Positions 14,070 through 17,198 of a DNA stretch of 17,198 bases are shown here, one piece after another. Made by a program: the position numbers and the translations under genes. The notes under the pieces are model-generated. The model saw only the letters and a list, made by a program, of their open reading frames with translations, made no database searches and was not told where the DNA came from. Source of the DNA: Methanothrix sp. (GTDB lineage: Archaea; Halobacteriota; Methanosarcinia; Methanotrichales; Methanotrichaceae); the NCBI GenBank assembly GCA_023229165.1, contig JALNZQ010000032.1, positions 1 to 17,198 of the forward strand, read 5' to 3'. The first letter of the stretch is position 1, and each line of letters begins with the position of its first letter.

Positions 14070-14534
14070 ATGGCCAGAGTTGCAGTAGGAGGAACCTTCG
14101 ATCCCATTCATGATGGGCATATCTCCTTGCTGAGGCGTGCCTATGAGTTGGGGGGAGAGGGCGAGGTAGTAATTGGCCTGACCTCCGACGAGATGGCCCG
14201 AGAGAGTAGAACCCGAGCCGTGCGCAGTTTTGAGGCAAGAGAGAAGAATCTGCGCGCGGTCGTGCAAAGGTGCTTTGGCATCAAGCATGCCAACATCACA
14301 AAGATCGACGATCAATGCGGCTCATCGATCTATGACGACTTTGATTTTATTGTCGTCTCTCCGGAGACCATGCCCATGGCCGAGAAGATCAATCGGCTGA
14401 GAGCAAAGAAAAACCTAAAGCCGCTCCAGATATCAGTGATTGAGTATCAGATGGCTCAGGATCTTGTTCGCATAAGCTCTACCAGGATCTCTGAGGGCAA
14501 GATCGACAAGCATGGGAAGATCTTGATTGGTTAA
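14070..14534 (+). CDS. coaD: Phosphopantetheine adenylyltransferase, archaeal type
   Basis: A 154-residue PPAT, which adenylylates 4'-phosphopantetheine to dephospho-CoA in CoA synthesis. The HxGH signature is in VGGTFDPIHDGHISLL (HDGH at 14-17), IGLTSDEMA follows at 35-43, and the conserved ISSTRI is at 135-140. The sequence matches the archaeal/eukaryotic PPAT type rather than bacterial CoaD. An in-frame ATG at 14028 would add 14 residues (MPSSTYMALSFAGL), but no ribosome binding site supports it. The 14070 start is preferred because the family core begins there, the length fits other archaeal PPATs, and a TATA-like box lies 26 bp upstream. It follows ribL by 52 bp and is the last gene of the cofactor cluster; an oligo-T tract lies 57 bp after the stop. 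Confidence 0.9.
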   Translation: MARVAVGGTFDPIHDGHISLLRRAYELGGEGEVVIGLTSDEMARESRTRAVRSFEAREKNLRAVVQRCFGIKHANITKIDDQCGSSIYDDFDFIVVSPETMPMAEKINRLRAKKNLKPLQISVIEYQMAQDLVRISSTRISEGKIDKHGKILIG

Positions 14535-14591
14535 TTTTGAATGAATTTTCTGGTTGAGGTATAATGTGCCAGGCAACTCTCGTTTGATCCC

Positions 14592-14597
14592 TTTTTT
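14592..14597 (+). terminator. Oligo-T tract after coaD
   Basis: Six T residues (context gatcccttttttatt), 57 bp past the coaD stop, a plausible end for the cofactor transcript. The remaining spacer up to 14795 holds two palindromes and the pepD promoter but no gene. Confidence 0.45.
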
Positions 14598-14615
14598 ATT
14601 AATATGATTAGATGA

Positions 14616-14625
14616 GGTACGTACC
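14616..14625. repeat. Perfect 10-bp palindrome GGTACGTACC
   Basis: A perfect 10-bp palindrome about 175 bp before the pepD start in a non-coding spacer. It could be a protein-binding site; no regulator is known for it. Confidence 0.4.
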
Positions 14626-14660
14626 AATAGCGACCGCAATGGGGCGTGAATCGATCCGCC

Positions 14661-14672
14661 AATCCATGGATT
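14661..14672. repeat. Perfect 12-bp palindrome AATCCATGGATT
   Basis: A perfect 12-bp palindrome about 125 bp before the pepD start. The half sites AATCCA and TGGATT occur again, spread by 6 bp, in the inverted repeat at 16447-16464 downstream of pepD. It is a candidate operator. Confidence 0.42.
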
Positions 14673-14767
14673 ATGCAGGCCCTGCGCGCCAAAGATAAAT
14701 ATAGTTAATATTATTATGACAAAAACGAAATTTTAGAACCTACTGGCCGGTTTAAGGATAAAGTTTA

Positions 14768-14775
14768 TTTATATG
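14768..14775 (+). promoter_or_regulatory. TATA-like box, leaderless promoter of pepD
   Basis: TTTATATG in the context gtttatttatatgttatt, centred about 26 bp before the ATG at 14796. No ribosome binding site precedes that ATG, so the mRNA is inferred to be leaderless. Confidence 0.62.
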
Positions 14776-14795
14776 TTATTCAACCTGCATAAATT

Positions 14796-16418
14796 ATGGT
14801 GTGTAATAACATGTCGAAAATATCTGACGACTATTTCGGGCCGAAGGCGGTGTACGACCACTTTATGGAGATAACAATACGATCCCATCCCTCTCGTGAT
14901 GAAGAGCATCCAGAAAGAGGTGATGAAAATCTCGTACGGGAATATGTGGCGGAATGCGCCGGAAAAATCGATAACGTCCGGACGGTTTTTTACAAGCCTG
15001 ATGCAACCGATGCAGGCGAGCGGGTTATAGTCCTTCGAAGGCCGGGGTCAGGGGACTATTCCAATGCCCCTTACGTCACCCTTCAGGCGCACATGGACAT
15101 GGTTTGTTACCCCAAAAATGAAATTTTCCCATTAGATGTTTTTGACTATGATATCAACGGGGAGAAATGGATAAAGGCCGGAGACAAGGCGAGCATTTCT
15201 GAACCAAGTAAGGGCACCACACTAGGTGCGGACGATGGCATTGGCGTTGCAACGGCCCTGGCGCTCCTTGAGGATGAAAGCCTGAAAGACTACCCCATCG
15301 AGTGCCTCTTTACCGTCCAGGAAGAGACGAACATGGGCGGTGCAGAGAAGTTCGATAAGGATCTACTTTCGGGCAGGAAATACATCAACCTTGATGCAGA
15401 GGATTTGCAGATCATAATCTACGCAAGTGCAGGCGGTTGCGATGTCTCGTACACAGGAACCGTTGAACGGTCCGATATGGAGGACAAGTTCGCCGCCCTG
15501 AAAATCTCGATCTCAGGCCTTCGTGGCGGGCATTCGGGCATCAACATCAACAAGGGAAGGCTGAATGCCATCAAAGCCCTTACTGAGGTCCTCATCAGTC
15601 TCAACGAGCGGATAACGAACCTGGATGCTGCAAATGAAGACATCGCCAGTTACGACCTGCGCCTCGTTTCGATGAAAAGAGACGAAGAGGCCAAGATGAA
15701 CTCCATCCCCAGCAGTGCCAGTGCCGTCATTGCCATCCCAAGGGACAAGATGGAGAGTTTTGTGAGCAATTTTGTTGCTCAATGCATTGCGTTAAAAGCG
15801 CGTTATCAGCCAGAGGAGAGCAAATTTAAATTCAGCTGGCAGCCCTGCCGGCCAGGAGACGTACTGGAAAAGCCGTTGAGCAAGATATCGACAGATGCGC
15901 TTCTTTGCCTTCTCCGCCTGATACCTCACGGCGTCATCCGAATGATCCCGGAAAAGAAAAACGATAAGCTGGTGGAGACATCAACCAACCTGGCGAGTAT
16001 CGATATAGGGGGGGACGAGGTGGCCATCAAGGCGTCAAACCGCAGTTCCCATGACGCATCCATGACTGCTCTTATGAATATCCAAAAATCCGTAGGAGAC
16101 TGCTTCAATTACAGTGTGGAATTTAGCCTAGGATATCCATCCTGGCAGCCGAACGAAAACTCCGACCTGCTTGCAAAAGCAAAAGATGTGTACAAAAGCA
16201 TCTATGGTGAAGACCACTACGATGCGACCGTGATCCATGCAGGCCTTGAGTGTAGCTATATCGTGCAGAAATACAGCGACGACAGCAACAAGATGGACTG
16301 CATCTCCATCGGGCCCACCATAGTTGATCCTCACTCAGGTGGTGAACGTCTCAAGGCATCTACTGTAGAACAATTCTATGGGGCAGTGAGCCAAATACTT
16401 CATAAACTTTACGAATAG
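14796..16418 (+). CDS. pepD: Aminoacyl-histidine dipeptidase (M20C family, PepD)
   Basis: A 540-residue di-zinc M20C peptidase that splits Xaa-His (carnosine-type) and other dipeptides in the cytoplasm. Metal and catalytic residues are visible: H99 and D101 in LQAHMDMVC, D146 in GTTLGADDGIG, E176-E177 in VQEETNMGGA, D200 in NLDAED, and H513 in PTIVDPHSGGERL. The lid/dimer domain begins near GLRGGHSGININKGRLNA. HAGLEC (481-486) is the usual PepD block near the end. At 540 residues it is longer than typical bacterial PepD (about 485), partly through an extended loop after the H-x-D motif and extra sequence before H481. The ATG at 14796 fits a TATA box 26 bp upstream; an in-frame ATG at 14811 is the alternative. 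PepD is mainly bacterial, so gene transfer into this lineage is plausible. It is monocistronic here. Confidence 0.9.
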   Translation: MVCNNMSKISDDYFGPKAVYDHFMEITIRSHPSRDEEHPERGDENLVREYVAECAGKIDNVRTVFYKPDATDAGERVIVLRRPGSGDYSNAPYVTLQAHMDMVCYPKNEIFPLDVFDYDINGEKWIKAGDKASISEPSKGTTLGADDGIGVATALALLEDESLKDYPIECLFTVQEETNMGGAEKFDKDLLSGRKYINLDAEDLQIIIYASAGGCDVSYTGTVERSDMEDKFAALKISISGLRGGHSGININKGRLNAIKALTEVLISLNERITNLDAANEDIASYDLRLVSMKRDEEAKMNSIPSSASAVIAIPRDKMESFVSNFVAQCIALKARYQPEESKFKFSWQPCRPGDVLEKPLSKISTDALLCLLRLIPHGVIRMIPEKKNDKLVETSTNLASIDIGGDEVAIKASNRSSHDASMTALMNIQKSVGDCFNYSVEFSLGYPSWQPNENSDLLAKAKDVYKSIYGEDHYDATVIHAGLECSYIVQKYSDDSNKMDCISIGPTIVDPHSGGERLKASTVEQFYGAVSQILHKLYE

Positions 16419-16446
16419 GGGAGACGAGGAAACGGCTGAGGAGAAA

Positions 16447-16464
16447 AATCCAACGTATTGGATT
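16447..16464. repeat. Inverted repeat AATCCAA-CGTA-TTGGATT
   Basis: A perfect 7-bp inverted repeat with a 4-nt centre, 28 nt after the pepD stop. In RNA it would make a short hairpin; no T tract follows directly, so a simple terminator is not certain. Confidence 0.5.
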
Positions 16465-16494
16465 AAGTAGCATCCGCCAAGATCGTGGGCAGTA

Positions 16495-16600
16495 GGTTGG
16501 TTGAGACTGAACTTCCGGACAGGGACGGGGCGCGAGTACATCAAGGAGTAGAGGAGCGACGTCCGGAAAGAGGCATTTGATTTGATGGCAAAGGCCAACC
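16495..16600. repeat. Two nested inverted repeats, possible structured RNA
   Basis: Outer arms are GGTTGG (16495-16500) and CCAACC (16595-16600), extendable by two G-U pairs. Inner arms are TTCCGGAC (16512-16519) and GTCCGGAA (16561-16568), a perfect 8-bp match. The arms nest correctly, and a T5 tract follows at 16602-16606. No protein frame here is convincing. The remainder of 16419-16631 shows the hairpin at 16447-16464 and nothing else I can support. Confidence 0.3.
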
Positions 16601-16601
16601 C

Positions 16602-16608
16602 TTTTTAA
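16602..16608 (+). promoter_or_regulatory. TATA-like T/A-rich element before the 34-codon ORF
   Basis: TTTTTAA centred about 27 bp before the ATG at 16632, the leaderless spacing seen at pepD and coaD. The same bases could act as a short terminator for anything upstream. Confidence 0.3.
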
Positions 16609-16631
16609 GGAAGGCAGCCACAGTTGATGAG

Positions 16632-16736
16632 ATGGCTGAAAAAAACCGAGCCCAAGGCAAAAGCAAAAAAGCGATGACTAAAAAGGAAAGGCAAAAAAAG
16701 AAGAAAGATGCGACCCCGATCATAGCGGTCCGGTGA
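16632..16736 (+). CDS. Possible 34-residue lysine-rich small protein
   Basis: A 35-codon frame (ATG 16632, TGA 16734-16736) starting MAEKNRAQGKSKKAMTKKER and continuing through a KKKK cluster to end in TPIIAVR. About a third of the residues are lysine and the net charge is strongly positive, as in small nucleic-acid-binding or ribosome-associated proteins. Signs of a real unit are a TATA-like element about 27 bp upstream and a T7 tract 4 nt after the stop. Against it: the frame is short, it lies in A-rich DNA where lysine codons arise by chance, and no Shine-Dalgarno is evident. The in-frame upstream extension to a TGA at 16578 adds 17 codons without a better start. No known family is recognised. 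Confidence 0.32.
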   Translation: MAEKNRAQGKSKKAMTKKERQKKKKDATPIIAVR

Positions 16737-16740
16737 GCCC

Positions 16741-16747
16741 TTTTTTT
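16741..16747 (+). terminator. Oligo-T tract after the 34-codon ORF
   Basis: Seven T residues beginning 4 nt after the TGA at 16734-16736. A second T7 tract lies at 16801-16807. Confidence 0.4.
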
Positions 16748-16857
16748 GCGCCGAAAAGTCTATGTCACTTTTTAAGAAATTAGACAAAATTGCACAGAGA
16801 TTTTTTTAGTAATCGAGGGCAATAAACATGATGGCGCGAGCATCACGCCAAATAATC

Positions 16858-16863
16858 AAAAAA
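16858..16863 (-). terminator. Oligo-T tract (minus strand) after the sequon-rich gene
   Basis: Six A on the plus strand, read as T6 on the minus strand, 6-11 nt past the stop of the 16869-17123 gene. A short inverted repeat (TGGCG/CGCCA, about 16832-16850) lies just beyond it. Confidence 0.4.
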
Positions 16864-16868
16864 GATAA

Positions 16869-17123
16869 TTAGTTCTTAACCCCTCCGCCGGACGGTGTAG
16901 ATGAGTCTTTCCAACCTTTTGTTTTGGCAAAGGGATTTGTTGCATTCTCGGACAGGGTTACATTAGTGGTGTTCTCGGGAATGCTGACCGATTCGTTGGT
17001 AGTGTTGTTAGACAGCGTTGCATTGACATCCTCGGATGCTGTACTCTCTGCATAGACTATGCTAAATGAGAGAACAAGACACATAAACAGGAGAACAGAT
17101 CCTACTTTAATGTTGATATTCAT
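16869..17123 (-). CDS. Secreted mini-protein dense in N-glycosylation sequons
   Basis: An 84-residue protein with a signal peptide (MNINIKVGSVLLFMCLVLSF, cleavage after about VYA at 25). The mature 59 residues are low-complexity, dominated by Asn, Thr, Ser and Glu, and contain seven N-x-S/T sequons (NAT, NNT, NTT, NES, NTT, NVT, NAT), then NPFAKTKGWKD and a flexible SSTPSGGGVKN end. Archaea N-glycosylate such sequons outside the cell, so the mature part may be a heavily glycosylated surface or sheath-associated peptide; this is inference. Start support is strong: GAGGAGGT lies about 8 nt before the ATG, and a TATA-like TATTTAAAT is about 45 bp upstream. There is no membrane anchor or lipobox. 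The family is not recognised. Confidence 0.66.
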   Translation of the reverse strand: MNINIKVGSVLLFMCLVLSFSIVYAESTASEDVNATLSNNTTNESVSIPENTTNVTLSENATNPFAKTKGWKDSSTPSGGGVKN

Positions 17124-17163
17124 GAGATATTACCTCCTCTTAGCAAGAGATTCGACTGGTTGG

Positions 17164-17172
17164 ATTTAAATA
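17164..17172 (-). promoter_or_regulatory. TATA-like box for the sequon-rich gene
   Basis: The minus strand reads TATTTAAAT, centred about 45 bp before the ATG at 17123. It predicts a leader of about 19 nt that contains the GAGGAGGT ribosome binding site. Confidence 0.5.
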
Positions 17173-17198
17173 TTTCGAACAGTGATATAATAATAGTT

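Noticed and set aside
16470..16605. Possible C-terminal protein relic (RSDVRKEAFDLMAKANPF) read across an in-frame TAG
   Set aside because: There is no family match I can name, and one internal stop in a short stretch is not evidence of a pseudogene or of pyrrolysine coding; no pyrrolysine genes are visible.
16762..16809. 15-codon frame MSLFKKLDKIAQRFF, which looks like an amphipathic helix
   Set aside because: It is too short to separate from chance, has no ribosome site, and ends inside a T7 tract that looks like a terminator.
1..17198. CRISPR arrays, tRNA or rRNA genes, defence-system operons
   Set aside because: No regularly spaced repeats, no tRNA T-loop pattern, no rRNA signature and no Cas, restriction or toxin-antitoxin motifs were found.

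Overview
The window reads as a methanogenic archaeon of the Methanosarcinia, most likely close to Methanothrix (Methanosaeta). That placement is inference from gene content and promoter style, not a database result. The archaeal signs are a replication factor C large subunit ending in a PCNA-binding motif, a stand-alone biotin carboxylase of the two-subunit archaeal pyruvate carboxylase beside a biotin ligase, archaeal-type FAD synthetase (RibL) and phosphopantetheine adenylyltransferase, and a single-domain JAMM protease. Many genes have a TATA-like box about 26 bp before the start codon, i.e. leaderless or nearly leaderless mRNAs.

Layout. 1-360: 3' end of an IS1-like transposase cut by the left edge. 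400-2080: divergent pair, an NDH-2-like FAD/NAD oxidoreductase (-) and ribonuclease HI (+). 2205-4862: P2-type cation-pumping ATPase with unusual transmembrane ion-site residues. 4900-8115: a gene-poor accessory stretch of small orphan genes, several with signal peptides (4900, 6624 and the minus-strand gene starting at 7362), a CxxC protein, an unrecognised 174-residue protein, and an AT-rich segment (about 32% GC by hand count) holding a possibly 5'-truncated gene. 8147-10215 (-): a pyridoxamine-5'-phosphate-oxidase-like flavoprotein followed by the RFC large subunit. 10270-10512 (-): a small two-helix membrane protein. 10654-14534 (+): a compact cofactor cluster, pycA, birA, a JAMM protease, ribL and coaD, with gaps of 2 and 15 nt, a 4-nt overlap, and then an apparent internal promoter in front of coaD. 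14796-16418 (+): an M20C aminoacyl-histidine dipeptidase (PepD) with a leaderless promoter. 16419-16868: mostly non-coding, with inverted repeats and a possible 34-codon lysine-rich gene. 16869-17123 (-): a secreted mini-protein with seven N-glycosylation sequons.

How the genes connect. pycA needs biotin attached to its partner subunit PycB; birA supplies that attachment, while ribL and coaD make FAD and CoA, so 10.6-14.5 kb is a cofactor and anaplerosis unit. No pycB gene is present in the window. No CRISPR array, tRNA or rRNA was seen. I found no convincing multi-gene novel system. The best leads are the small-gene stretch at 4.9-8.1 kb, the atypical P-type ATPase ion site, the tandemly duplicated TATA box at 6572-6602, and the structured segment plus basic mini-gene at 16.4-16.75 kb.
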